Part shown: one piece after another, positions 35,787 to 46,962 of the stretch
How positions within the stretch are numbered: the stretch's first letter is position 1
Layout of the letters: each line of letters opens with the position of its first letter
Assembly (NCBI GenBank): GCA_027563935.2
Contig: CM050453.2
Span: 11,488,001-11,552,000, forward strand
DNA: 64,000 nucleotides
Direction of reading: 5' to 3'
DNA from: Costus lasius
Lineage: Eukaryota > Streptophyta > Magnoliopsida > Zingiberales > Costaceae
Notes under the pieces: model-generated
What the model saw: only the letters and a program-made list of their open reading frames with translations
What the model was told of the DNA's origin: nothing
Databases searched by the model: none
Made by a program: the position numbers and the translations under genes

Positions 35787-36430
35787 CGAATCATTTAAGT
35801 TTGGATCTAGGCATTTTCTTTGCTTTGAGAAAGGGGAAACCCAAAGCGAAGCGAAGCATGAAATTCAACCAGCAGCAACAATTGGATAATTAAGAATGAA
35901 AATTGAAGATGTTTGGTGGATTTGATGCACGAACAAAGTGACTTTACAGCTCATTCTTCCATCATCAATGTCAATTAACTATCAAGGAACGAGTGCTCTT
36001 GTTGATAACAAGATCATGTTATGGATAATACTTAGTCCACGTCAACAAAAATTGATGTTTTGGTTATGAGGTGTTCACTCATGCTGTCTTTTCTTGGGCG
36101 AATTCTGCACCGGATGAAAGGGAAAATAATATTTTCTCTCCTTTTTTCAACAGCAGAAAGAATCCACGGGAAAGTAACGGCATTTTCCTCCAATTCGGCT
36201 TCCACCCAAATCAGGTAGAAACAAAAAAATTCACACCGCTACGCATTTTAGCCTTACCCCTCATCCTTCCCTTTCCCCGTTGCCAGCCCCGCCCCTCGTC
36301 CTTCCTTCTCCCTTGTCATCGGCACCGTCCCTCGTCCTTCCCTCTCCCCCATCGCCAGCAGCGCCCTCCTCCCAGTGCCAATGAACATGACACTTCCCAC
36401 CTCTCGCAAAGCAGACAGACGTCTCGTGGA

Positions 36431-36961
36431 TAGACCTGGCAATTTAGGTCGGCGGATCATAAACAGGTCGTGTCAGCTGTGACCCATGACCCGATTAAGC
36501 TAATCTAAACACGACCTATTTAATTAATTGAGTTAAACTATGTAACCTGAATACGACCCGAATATAATCATGTCAACCAGACACGACCTGAATAACCCGT
36601 TTATCATTCATATTTTAAATATAAATAATAAATTGATAAAAATTATATTAAAATTAATAAAAATTTGGGCTTATGAGTTGGCCAAAATCTAAGTTAAAAG
36701 ATAGTTAAAAAGATATTTATGCTTACGGGCTAGCAATGAGAGTTAGATGAGCCTATAATTAAATTTTATATACAAAAATATATATTGTAATCGGGTTAAG
36801 CGGGTCAACCCGTTTACAATCCGACACGACCCGATTATTTTCAAGTCATAAATGGGTTAACCTGTTTATGACCATAACACGATTATGGCTAACCCGAACC
36901 CGCCTAACTTCGTGTCGAGTCGGGTCAGGTCAACAGGTCGTGTCAAATTTTGCCAGTTCTA
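36431..36961. mobile_element. hAT-type MITE with ACACGACC/CGGGTC subterminal repeats
   Basis: 531 bp, ends TAGACCTGGCAA and TTGCCAGTTCTA (inverted repeats with one mismatch), perfect 8-bp target duplication CTCGTGGA (36423-36430 and 36962-36969). The 8-bp duplication and TAG...CTA ends fit hAT. Subterminal regions are packed with ACACGACC, CGTGTC and CGGGTC words. No ORF. Inserted into a 20-bp tandem repeat. Related to the element at 58498-59022. Confidence 0.9.
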
Positions 36962-36965
36962 CTCG

Positions 36966-37024
36966 TGGAGCAGGCGGACGTCTTGCGGAGTAGGAGGACG
37001 TCTCGCGGAGCAGGCGGACGTCTC
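36966..37024 (+). repeat. 20-bp minisatellite, about 3 copies (plus one left of the hAT MITE)
   Basis: Units GGAGCAGGCGGACGTCTTGC, then two variants. A fourth diverged unit (GCAAAGCAGACAGACGTCTC) sits just left of the hAT insertion, showing that the MITE split the array. Confidence 0.7.
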
Positions 37025-37754
37025 TCCTACATGGCTGGATTCCGCAACATCATTAGCATTAGAGTAGGCGGACGTTCGCCTGCCCTCCTTCCCTCTCCCT
37101 CTCACCGGCGCCTACGCATGCTCCAGCTGACGTACTTGCCCGCTCTGAAGACCTTGCCCTTGCCGCCGAAGTCGCTCGCCTCTCGCGCTGCTGATCCTGC
37201 TCGCGACCACGTTCGCGCCGAGGGATTCGAAGCCTCTACTAGCGTCCACCAACGTCAACGAAGAAGACACTCACATACATGCTGGGAAACTCGCCGAACC
37301 TGCTCTGCCTCGTGTCCAAAGAGATCAGAGAAGCCAACATCGCCGAGGCCACGTTCGTGTTCACATCCACTGTGCCTGGCCACCCACCCATCTGGCAACG
37401 AGCTCCGCGCGCAACAACAAAGTTTTCTATTATTTTTTACATGCTACACATGCAATGGCGAAGCCACATACACCACAGTGTGGACAAATGCCCCCACTGA
37501 ATTAGAACATCTCTATTTATATAAATATATTTAAAATATTATATACATACATATACTAATGCTTTTCTCATTTATCATTGATATTAAGTTATTTTACCCT
37601 CTCTTAATGTGTCGTTTGTCCTTTCTTACTCTAATTTTTTTTATTATATTATACTTATATATATATATATTATTTTTTTATATTATCCCCGCGACGTACC
37701 TTGGGTCTTAGATCCGCTATTGTTAAAACGTACGCTAATTTCCAAGCAAATTTT

Positions 37755-38085
37755 TTATGCGGCCGGTGTCCGCCTAAAATTTTAGGCGGCCAACGTTAAT
37801 TTTTTTAAAAAAAATAAAAAATAAAGAAATAATTTATGTGTTCCAAGCTATTCAATGATACTGCTAGAAAAATTTTTAGGGTGGTAGCAATTCGCATTTA
37901 AAACATGGTAGAAAAAATATTAGCAAAAATTTCTACTATGTTTTATGCCATGTTTTAAATGCGAATTGTTACCATCCTAAAAAATCTTCTACCATGATAT
38001 TACCATTGGATAGCTTAGAACACAAATTATTTCTTTATTTTTTATTTTTAAAAAAAATTATTTTGATAAAAAATTAACGCCGGCA
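37755..38085. mobile_element. Foldback MITE with long inverted arms
   Basis: The left arm (about 37792-37915) and right arm (about 37935-38070) are inverted copies over some 120-130 bp: for example AATAAAGAAATAATTT against AAATTATTTCTTTATT and ATTCGCATTTAAAACATGG against CCATGTTTTAAATGCGAAT. The left side also contains a 20-bp perfect palindrome centred on AAAATTTT (37770-37789). A transcript would fold into one long hairpin. No coding capacity. Confidence 0.8.
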
Positions 38086-38176
38086 AAATTCTCCCTAATT
38101 TCCTTCTTCGCCTCTCTTTTCTGCACCACTCTCCTTTACATCGAGCGCTTCATCCTCGAAAGGATACAGAACCTTA

Positions 38177-38306
38177 GGCTATGTTCAGTAGGATGGAATC
38201 CACCGTGGAAAGGATGGATTGTTCAATAAATTTAGATAGAAAACCATCTAAATTCATTGAACAATCTATTCTTTCCACGATGAATTTCATCATACCAAAC
38301 ATAGCC
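38177..38306. mobile_element. Tourist-like (PIF/Harbinger) MITE
   Basis: 130 bp, ends GGCTATGTT(C) and (C)AAACATAGCC, flanked by TTA on both sides (38174-38176 and 38307-38309), the PIF/Harbinger target duplication. Almost the whole element is one inverted repeat. Its right end lies at the very start of the second LTI6 array unit. Confidence 0.88.
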
Positions 38307-38517
38307 TTACAGATCCGGAGACGGCAGGTGCAAGAAGTCGGCAGTACTTGCGTAGTAGTATGGTATCCTGTTACCGAAGCTCCCTTTTGACCATCTCACC
38401 TCACGCGATAGACTATTGGACTTTACTTGCCTCAAGTAACTGCAGAAAAAAAAAATTGAAAACCGATACAGCGAAGCACGTTTACGCGGCTAAGGGGACG
38501 AACCCTCACGAGCCCTG

Positions 38518-38540
38518 CACGTGCTAGCCCAGTCTATATA
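38518..38540 (+). promoter_or_regulatory. LTI6 copy 2 core promoter: CACGTG and TATA box
   Basis: CACGTG at 38518-38523 and TATATA at 38535-38540, in the same arrangement as copy 1. Confidence 0.65.
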
Positions 38541-38640
38541 GTGACAGCAGCTGAGCAGCCTCTGTTCTGCCAGAACCAGAGTATCACCAACTACTACTAG
38601 CTCCACCTTAAGATTGTCAGGTCGAGCTAATCAGTAACAT

Positions 38641-38882
38641 ATGGCGGACGAGGGCACAGCAACCTGCATCGATATCCTTCTGGCCATCATCCTCCCCCCA
38701 CTCGGTGTCTTCCTCAAGTTCGGATGCCAGGTAACAAATTAAGCAGCCAGATTTTCTTTGTTTATTTCTTCTGACCCTCAACCGAATTTTACTTGCAGGT
38801 GGAGTTCTGGATCTGCCTCGTGTTGACGCTGTTTGGGTACATCCCAGGAATCATCTATGCTGTGTACGCCATAACCAAGTAA
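38641..38882 (+). CDS. LTI6/RCI2 hydrophobic protein, array copy 2
   Basis: 57 residues, exons 38641-38730 and 38799-38882. It differs from copy 1 at the N-terminus (MADEGTAT instead of MADDGAAT) and is otherwise the same across both membrane spans. It has the same phase-0 intron, 3'UTR intron and AATAAA (39220-39225). High identity extends through introns and flanks, so duplication is recent. Function as for copy 1: small plasma-membrane protein of the PMP3 family tied to cold and salt tolerance. Confidence 0.95.
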
Positions 38883-39699
38883 CAAGCTCCAGCGAACTCC
38901 TCAGGTAACTTAATTACAAAGTAGTCCCTTGAAGAACACGAATTGTTGCTGTTTTGGTTAAGGGAAAATGATTTAGTTCCACTCTGATGCAGGCTAGTGG
39001 TGGTGAAATGGCCGCAGACATAGCTCTCTGTCTGTTTCGCTGCTCCCTGAGCTCATGATTCCTTCCTTGCTTATTGTTCTGTTCCTTGTGCTGTACAATT
39101 AATTTGTCTGCTCTCCTTCTCTAGTTGTACTTGGGTCCCGGTTTTCTCGATATTGTTGCATCTGGTGCTGCAGAAATTGTTTGTTGTGTTGTGTTCCTGT
39201 AAAGAGACTGCTCATGATCAATAAACGAATCATTAAGTTTGGATCTAGGCGTTTTCTTTACTTTGAGAAAGGGGAAACCCAAAGCGAAGCATGAAATTCA
39301 ACCAGCAGCAACAATTAGATAATTAAGAATGAAAATTGAAGATGTTTGGTGCATTTGATGAACGAACAAAGTGACTTTACAGCGACTTTACAGCTCATTC
39401 TTCCATCACCAATGCCAATTAACTATCAAGGAACAAGTGCTCTTGTCGATAACAAGATCTTGTTATGGATACTTGGCCCACGTAAACAAAAGTTGATGTT
39501 TAGGCTATGAGGTGTTCACTTACAGGTCTGGAGACGGCAGGTGCAACAGGACGGCAGTATTTGCGTACTAGTATGGTATCCTGTTGCCGAAGCTACCCTT
39601 TGAACTTCTAACCTCACGTGATAGACTAGACTTTACTTGCCTCAAGTAACAGCAGAAAAAAAAAATTGAAAACCGATACAGCGAAGCAGGTTTACGCGG

Positions 39700-39869
39700 A
39701 AATTTTTTTTAAAAATTTGCATATCAAAACCGTCCAGACGGAATGTGATGTGCATGATTTAGGAAGATAACACGGATTTTAAAATTCAGAAATTTTCACT
39801 ATTACCGATCCAATGATTGCAGGTTTTTTAAAATTTTAGGAATCCGCATATGAGTAGAAAACACGCTCA
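39700..39869. mobile_element. 170-bp insertion in the LTI6 copy 3 promoter
   Basis: Copies 1 and 2 lack this segment. It is flanked by a 10-bp direct repeat GTTTACGCGG / GTTTACGTGG (39690-39699 and 39870-39879; one mismatch), and copy 2 carries the word once. A 10-bp duplication suggests a Mutator-like non-autonomous element, but terminal inverted repeats are unclear. It lies about 45 bp upstream of the CACGTG box. Confidence 0.7.
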
Positions 39870-39911
39870 GTTTACGTGGCTAAGAATGGGAACAAACCCT
39901 CACGAGCCCTG

Positions 39912-39935
39912 CACGTGCTAGCCCTGTCTATATAG
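39912..39935 (+). promoter_or_regulatory. LTI6 copy 3 core promoter: CACGTG and TATA box
   Basis: CACGTG at 39912-39917 and TATATAG at 39929-39935, with spacing as in copies 1 and 2, downstream of the 170-bp insertion. Confidence 0.65.
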
Positions 39936-40042
39936 TGACAGCAGCCTCTGTTCTGCCATATCCACAGTATCACAAATTAATTACTACTTGCTCCACCTTA
40001 ATAGCTTGTGGAAGATTGTTAGGTCAAGCTAATCAGTAACAT

Positions 40043-40286
40043 ATGGCGGACGATGATGGCACAGCAACCTGCATCGATATCCTTCTAGCCATCTTCCTCC
40101 CCCCACTCGGTGTCTTCGTCAGGTTCGGATGCCAGGTAACAAATTAAGCAGCCAGATTTTCTTTGTTTATTTCTTCTGACCCTCACCGAATTTTGCTTGC
40201 AGGTGGAGTTCTGGATCTGCCTCCTGTTGACGCTATTTGGCTACATCCCAGGAATCATCTATGCTGTGTACGCCATAACCAAGTAA
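40043..40286 (+). CDS. LTI6/RCI2 hydrophobic protein, array copy 3
   Basis: 58 residues, exons 40043-40135 and 40203-40286. It is the most diverged copy: one extra Asp (MADDDGT), an Ile-to-Phe change in the first span (LLAIFLPP), VRF for LKF before the Cys, and LLL for LVL in span 2. The intron position, 3'UTR intron and AATAAA (40632-40637) are conserved. Intact, so presumably functional. The promoter carries a transposon-like insertion not present in its neighbours, which could alter its regulation. Confidence 0.95.
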
Positions 40287-40915
40287 CAAGCTGCAGCGAA
40301 CTCCTCAGGTAACTTAATTACAAAGTAGTCCCTTGAAGAACACGAATTGTTGCTGTTTTGGTTAAGGGAAAATGATTTAGTTCCACTCTGATGCAGGCTA
40401 GTGGTGGTGAAATGCCGCAGACATAGATAGCTCTCTGTCTGTTTCGCTGCTCCCTGAACTTATGATTCCTTCGTTGCTTATTGAGTTATCGTTCTGTTCC
40501 TTGTGCTGTACAATTAATTTGTCTTCTCTCCTCTAGTTGTACTTGGGTCCCGGTAGTCTCGATATTGTTGCTTACGGTGCTGCAGAAATTGTTTGTTGTG
40601 TTGTGTTCTTATAAAGAGACTGCTCGTGATCAATAAACGAATCATTAAGTTTGGATCTAGGCGTTTTCTTTGCTTTTAGAAAGGGGAAAACCCAAAGCGA
40701 AGCACGAAATTCAACCTGCAGCAACAATTAGATAATTAAGAATGGAAATTTAAGATGTTTGGTGTATTTGATGCATAAACAAAGTGACTTCACAGATCAT
40801 TCTTCCATCTCCAGTGTCAATTATCTATTAAGGAACAAGTGCTATTGTTGATAACAAGATATCGTTATGGATACTTGCCCACGTCAATAAAATTGATGTT
40901 TAGGTTATCAGGTGG

Positions 40916-42877
40916 ACAGAAATGTCAATACACATGAACCCACATTAATATCACTAAGTTATAAGTCAATTATGCATACTTTCTTTTAATAAATATTCAT
41001 CCATGTGGTTGAGAATATGCATTATTTTTTATTTAAAACAAATATATCAACATCTACAAGTCATTGAGCAACCACTTTTTCGTCCCTACCATCTTAGGGT
41101 TGCAAACAAATCCATCACAGAAAATTGCATAACTAACTCAAAATAAGGCTTTGATTTTTTTTTTCTTTTTTAGTGCACACGTATAAACTAAATAAGACAC
41201 ACTAGTGCTACAAGATGTCAAGATCACCAGCATTGCAAAATAAATCGTGTGGTTGGGAATGATAGAAAGTGCTAATATGTGGTTAAAATCACAAATAGCA
41301 TCCAGAGTTAGAATAAATAACCATCCCTTGTTCTCTTCTTTTACAATAAAAAATATTTAAAAATTCACAAGTATAATAGATAAGAAAAAGGATATATAAT
41401 CATAAATTTAAAATAGAAAAAAAATTTCAAACTGCTCTAATTTTTATATCATGTGTTAATATGTCGGACATTACAGTAGTTGCAAATTAACGCACGGCTA
41501 TTTCAACTATTTGTGGCTATTGGAACACACTTATAAAGGGAATCCACCTCCGGCTAGAAGATATGCTTGATAACTTTTTTTCTCTTTTTTTTTCTTCTTA
41601 AAAGGATGACCGATCAATTCCTCTAAGGTTGTGTCCCATTGGAGAAGAATCTCAATTGTATCCTAATGTTCAATCCGATTTACTTTAGACCAAAGCCTGT
41701 ATTTTCACTAAGGATAAATTTTGATGCGCCTCTGGATTCTATCTCTCTAATCTCCTATTGTCTTTTATTCATAATTTTTTTGTGTGTTATTGATTTATAT
41801 ATCTAAAGATTATGCAAGTAAATGTCCCTACAACAATTAAGTAAAATATTCATGTCCTATTTAAATAAAATTTAAAATAAACTTTTAGAATAACACAAAA
41901 TACCATATGATTCAGATATCTTTCAGTTGTTTCTAAAAAATTTAAGAAAAAAAAATATGGGCAAAATACCGAGCACGAATAAGTCGACTATGTTAGGAAA
42001 ATAAATAGATAGTAATTAGGATAAATCTCCATGAGAAAGGAGAGAAAGTTGGGTGATATAATAATTTTATAATATATTGAGTAATATTTATTGTTTAAAA
42101 TTTTTACAAGATTGCTAAGAGGATGACAATTCATATTACCACCTCTCTCAAAAGTAATCGAAAATTTGATTTATTAGTTGTAATCTATAAATCTTTGTGT
42201 AACATATATTACTAAATAAATAACTGGACATGGTAATGCAGATTCACTGTGAATCCTTCAATAGTCAGTTCATACAAAATGCCCTCTAAATGCACAGGGA
42301 CAAAAAAGTCACTGTAAATTTAAATGAGAAAGATCTAGGCTAGTGGACTGATCTACATGTGCGGTTCCAATTGATGTATTGGTCTATTATTGAACCGATA
42401 TGTATTGGTGGATATAAATGGGCTGAATCGTCTGATACAAAATGATTTTTTAAACTATGATGATGTGAACACAAAATATTAATATAGTGAGCAAAGCCAA
42501 ATTTAAAAGTACAAGAAATGAAATATAATAAAATATTAAACCATTCAGAAGATAGATGTACATACTCACGTTATTAAGGGACAGAAGATGTGTTCAAACT
42601 GTGAAGTTAGAAGTAATTAATATAGACTACTGAAATTAAATTGCAGTTGAAATTATAAATAACACTCTCATTGGAACTCAAAGCATAGATATTAACAAAT
42701 TATATGTAAATTGTCAACTCCAGAGGTATTAGATTAGGAGAATTTTGTCTGACCTGTTGATTTGGACACAATGTGCTTGCTAGACTGATTCTGTAAACTC
42801 TAGATGCGCCTAGTGGGACAAAGCTGGATCTGAACAACTATGGATTAACCCCTTTAGAGCTTGGCTTCATGGGGCTT
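40916..42877. other. AT-rich intergenic region
   Basis: No gene or clear element boundaries recognised. This is the downstream flank of the LTI6 array. Confidence 0.4.
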
Positions 42878-43290
42878 GATCAACTGATCTCATCTCGGGT
42901 TTAGGGCAATAAACACCAATTTGATGGTTGACGACATCTTACCATATGTTGAGCCAAGTAGGCATCGTCGTCTTCTCCAAGCAGTCTCTCTCTCGGCGGT
43001 AGCAATAGAGCGACGAAGGTAGCCGAAGAGACGGCACCGGCCGAAGGAAATGGCACGGGAGGAAGCTCCTAATAAGTCGATATCTTGATCAACTGATCTC
43101 ATCTCTGGTTTAGGGCAATAAACACCAATTTGATGGTTGACGACATCTTACCATATGTTGAGCCAAGTAGGCATCGTCATCTTCTCCGAGCAGTCTCTCT
43201 CGGCAGTAGCAATAGAGCCACGAAGGTAGCCAAAGAGACAGCGCCGGCCGAAGGAAATGGCACGGGAGGAAACTCCAAATAAGTCGATCT
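42878..43290. repeat. Tandem duplication of about 209 bp (two copies)
   Basis: Copy 1 at 42878-43086 and copy 2 at 43087-43290 both start GATCAACTGATCTCATCTC and end near AATAAGTCGAT, with few differences. Several minus-strand open frames across them are parallel products of the duplication and show no domain. Confidence 0.85.
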
Positions 43291-44023
43291 CGAGGGAGGG
43301 GGCATCGAACTGAGGAGATCTGAAGCAGCACCGATGTCGATAACAAGAAGCAACAACTAGCATCAACGGCGACGATCCAGCAGTCAGATCGCTGATCCAA
43401 CCCATGAGGATGCTCTATGCATCAACTAGATGCAACAGACACAATGATCTAGCGATTAGGTGACCTAATAAGCGCCGACATTAGTCGAGCAAAGGAGGAG
43501 GGCGGTGTTCTTTGTTGATTCTTGAGTATAGCCTCTCCGTTAACCTTCAGATCGGGTCGAGGTGATCCGAAGAATTAAGGGGGAAGCTTCCCAGAGGCAC
43601 AGACACATGTTGAGGGCTCACCAGCGATGAGAAGTTGGTCACGACAGAGGCTTGGATGAGCTGTCGAAGGGTGAACAGTGGATTACGGAGCAAGGCTTTA
43701 CTTTCTTGCTCATAAGTCATAAGGCGCCACAGCAATTGCAATCGGACATTATTAAATATATTAATTAAATGTTAGCTAATTAAACAATATTATTTTATAA
43801 AATAAATTATCAATATATTAACAATTTTATGTGTTAACTTAAATATCAGATGGTGTGTGATATACTTATCAAAAACAATATAAATAAAATAAAATCTTAT
43901 AGCCTTTTCAAAATTTATAACTAAACAAGGGAAAATTTTCCCAGCAGACGTACTGGCGCACGTAATATAGAAACATTCCACTATTTATTTTTTACATGAT
44001 GGCTCTTTGTTTCGTTGATAGAA
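43291..44023. other. Intergenic, no recognised gene
   Basis: GC-moderate until about 43740, then AT-rich. Nothing supportable. Confidence 0.4.
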
Positions 44024-44290
44024 ATTTTTTTTCTCGTTAAATTATATTCATAATCTACATATTCTAAGCTATCTAATGATATAAATATTATTATAGATAG
44101 ACTTATCCATAATGAAAAAAATAAATTTTTTTAGCATGGATAAATTATCCTTTACTGTAGCATACTTATCCACAAATTACAAAAATATGTTTTTCTCATA
44201 ATGGATAAGTCTATTCACCATAATATTATTACTGTTAGATAACTTAGTGTGTATAGATTATATAGATATAACTTATCTACGAAAAAAAAA
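44024..44290. mobile_element. Foldback MITE with long inverted arms
   Basis: Left arm (about 44024-44135) and right arm (about 44180-44290) are inverted copies; for example GACTTATCCATAATG against CATAATGGATAAGTC, with A/T runs at the outer ends. Layout and words (CTATCTAATGATAT, GTTAGATAACTTAG) resemble the foldback at 37755-38085, suggesting one family. Confidence 0.75.
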
Positions 44291-44426
44291 TACTCATAAA
44301 ATCTGTCCACTTTCTTAACTTTTCTCAATTGGGTACCCTAATGAGGAATTTTTTTCTTTCCTTAAGGCTATGCAAAAACATTTTTTCTTTCTTAACTTTT
44401 TTCTTTCCTTATGGATAAGTCATAAG

Positions 44427-45530
44427 GCCCAACGGACGTATGAAATGGGCAGCGGCCCATTCCTCGGAGAGCGCTGCTCTCTCGAATGTCGCTGCGCGGA
44501 GCTCGACGGAACCGCGGAGCTCGCGTGCGATGCGAACCCCACGACGACGGCATCAAAAGGATTTCGGCGAAGGAAACGGACGCTGGCGGCGTCCTCTCCG
44601 CGAGGCTCGGATGGCTGGCGCGGCAACAGAGTCTTCGGCGGAAGACTCGGACGGCGTTGACAAAGCTGGAAGAGAGGCGGCGGCTATCTCTTCTATAAAG
44701 ACCGCCGAGAGGAGCAGAGCCAGGGGATCTTCAACTCTGATACGAGGGAAGCGAGCTGAGGGCAGCGACGCAGGGAGAGCTCAAGGAGATCCGCCATTAA
44801 CGACTACAACGAAGCTTGGTGAAGCTTCGACGAGAGTGAGAGATTGTAACCGGCGTCGAGGAGACGACCGGCGAGGGAGGGGAAGTGGGCGCCGACGGGA
44901 TCGGTGGAGTTCTGTAACTTCTGGGAAATAAAACAGAGCTTCGTTTTATCTCCTTCTTCCCTTCGTGTTCTCTGTGGTGATTCGGTGACAACAGCAGGCG
45001 GCTGTCGATCGGCTTCGGACGGAGGAGAGTCGCGAGCGCAGGCGGCGCTCGGCTTCGATCGCTCGCGGCGTCGCGAGGAAGACGACGACTTGGCGTTCGA
45101 GGTGCGAGTCAACGAAACGAGCAGTCAACGCTCGAATCGAACGAAATCGAAATTGGATTTCGATTTCAGGCTGACGTCAGCGGGGCGACGCTGACGTAAG
45201 GCGGCGCGATTTCGAAGCGGCGAACGAAAATTACGCGCGGCGAGGATTCGATTGAGGGCTGACGTCACGCCGACGTTAGCAAGGCTTTAATTTTGACTTT
45301 GGTCAAAATCGGAAGAGATATTTTGGAATTAAGGGTTTTGATTTCTAAATTAGGGTTAGGGTTTCTTTCGTGCGAATTGTATTTTGGGGATAAAAATTAT
45401 CCGGGGAGATTAGGGTTTCTAATTTCGGGTCGGAAACCCTAGCGAGAGTTACGTTCTGGTATTCCGCCGGACGGCTCTAAGAAGCGGATAAGCGCTAATT
45501 CTAGGCCGATCCGACCGGGGCGTGACAACA
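44427..45530 (+). repeat. 5' LTR of the gag-only gypsy element (left end truncated)
   Basis: Matches 46995-48097 over its whole length. The first 32 bp of the other LTR (TGTCAGGGCTCGG...) are missing and replaced by unrelated AT-rich sequence. Long open frames within it recur in the 3' LTR and are not genes. Confidence 0.88.
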
Positions 45531-45545
45531 GGTATCAGAGCAGGC

Positions 45546-46962
45546 TAACGTGCTCTAGCAAACACGGCACCTTCAGCTTCACCCTCGAAGGTGAGGAAGG
45601 GTTTGAAGTTCCAGAAAATCACCCATACTGCTAGAGGAGCGTCCAAGGACGCCCGACCTAGGCAGGATAAAGGAAAAGCCAAGGAGACGGCTGATCCTGA
45701 GGAGATGGTGAACCAGGGTGAGCGCATTGCTCAGATCGAGCAGATGCTCGGTTTGGCCAGTGGTGGAGGCAATGGGATGATTCCACAGGTGGAAAACCTC
45801 CAAAAGACTGTGGAGGATCAGGAATTGCTGATCGAACAACAGAGGTTCAAATCGAGCAACAAGGGTTGCAGATTGAGCAGCAGAGGTTGCAGATTGAGGT
45901 CATGCAACAGACCATGGAGGGTCTGATCCATCTACCAGGAGAGATGGCTCGCATGAAGGAAGACATGCACGCTGAAGTAAGGATACTGCTTTTAGCCCTA
46001 GCGCAAGTATCGAAATCAGCACCGGTGGAGCAGGAGGCTCCCAAACCGAGGATGCGCGTGCCAGACCCAGCGACGTTCGGGGGAGCTCGATCGTCCCGAG
46101 AGGTCGAAAATTTTATCTGGGATATGGAGCAACTGTTTTCAGCTAACCATATTTCCGCAGGAGATCGAGTGCAGGTGTGCATCGCCTATCTTACAGGCGA
46201 CGCGAAACTTTGGTGGCGAACCAAAGTTGGCTCTACCTCTGGGACTACTAGCTGGACTTGGGAGACTTTCCGTGAGGAACTGCGGAGGTAGTTTCTTCCC
46301 GGAAACTCGGCGGACCAGGCGCGTGGCAAACTGGATCGGCTGAGGCATACAGGCCCGATCCAGGAGTACGTCAGGGCCTTCTCTACTTTGATGCTGGAGC
46401 TTCCGGGGATGGCGGAGGACGATAGGCGATACTTCTTCCTCCGGGGCCTTCAGCCATGGGCAGAAACAGAGGTCCGACGTCGCGAGCCGGTTGACTGGAG
46501 GGCGGCGGCGGCAGTAGCTGAATCTCTGGTGGATAACAGAAATTTCAAACCAGCACCACCAAAGAAATCCAAAACACCACCAAAGCGCGGATCTCAGCGC
46601 GGCCCCCCATGCACGCCACCGGGGGCTAGAGTTCCAGAGAGGGGTAGACCATTCTACCGGCAGAACAAGGGTTCACCGGGACGACGGGAGCAAAAGCCAC
46701 AGGGTTGCTTTTGGTGCGGCGGTCCTCACTTGGTGAAGGATTGTCCTAGTAAGCAAAAGCTCATGGCGATAGCAGCACAGGATTCAGCCGAACAGGTTGA
46801 AGAAATCGAGCAACCACGGATTGGATCACTACAGGTAGTTTCACACACTGCCACGGGAGCGCAGCAGTATCGGGTTGGTGCTTTGAGGATCGAAGCGATG
46901 GTTCTGCAGGATCCGCCCGTTAGAGACATCGAGGGCGATGTCCAAATTGGGCGGGGGAGTAT
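45546..46962 (+). pseudogene. Gypsy gag with zinc knuckle (two lesions)
   Basis: A coiled-coil, Gln-rich N-terminus (IAQIEQM, LLIEQQR) is followed by the retrotransposon gag domain (FGGARSSREVENFI, YLTGDAKLWW, WTWETFREEL, FFLRGLQPW) and a zinc knuckle CFWCGGPHLVKDC (about 46705-46744). A frame change near 45850, in a run of repeated GAG-CAA words, and an in-frame TAG at 46289-46291 interrupt it. After the knuckle the frame runs directly into the polypurine tract, so there was never a pol region in this copy. Confidence 0.85.

Larger units (their letters stand above)
36076..38306. other. Repetitive/mobile block separating LTI6 copies 1 and 2
   Basis: Array homology stops near 36075 and resumes at 38310, so these 2.2 kb look inserted. 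They hold a GC-rich repeat part (36240-36420), a hAT MITE (36431-36961), a 20-bp minisatellite (about 36966-37024), GC-rich sequence without a gene (37025-37420), AT-rich DNA, a foldback element and a Tourist MITE. Confidence 0.55.

Noticed and set aside
44440..44931. Long plus-strand frame of 163 codons (and its near twin at 47008-47499), plus antisense frames
   Set aside because: Both copies lie at the same place within the two LTRs of one gypsy element; they are LTR sequence, not genes.
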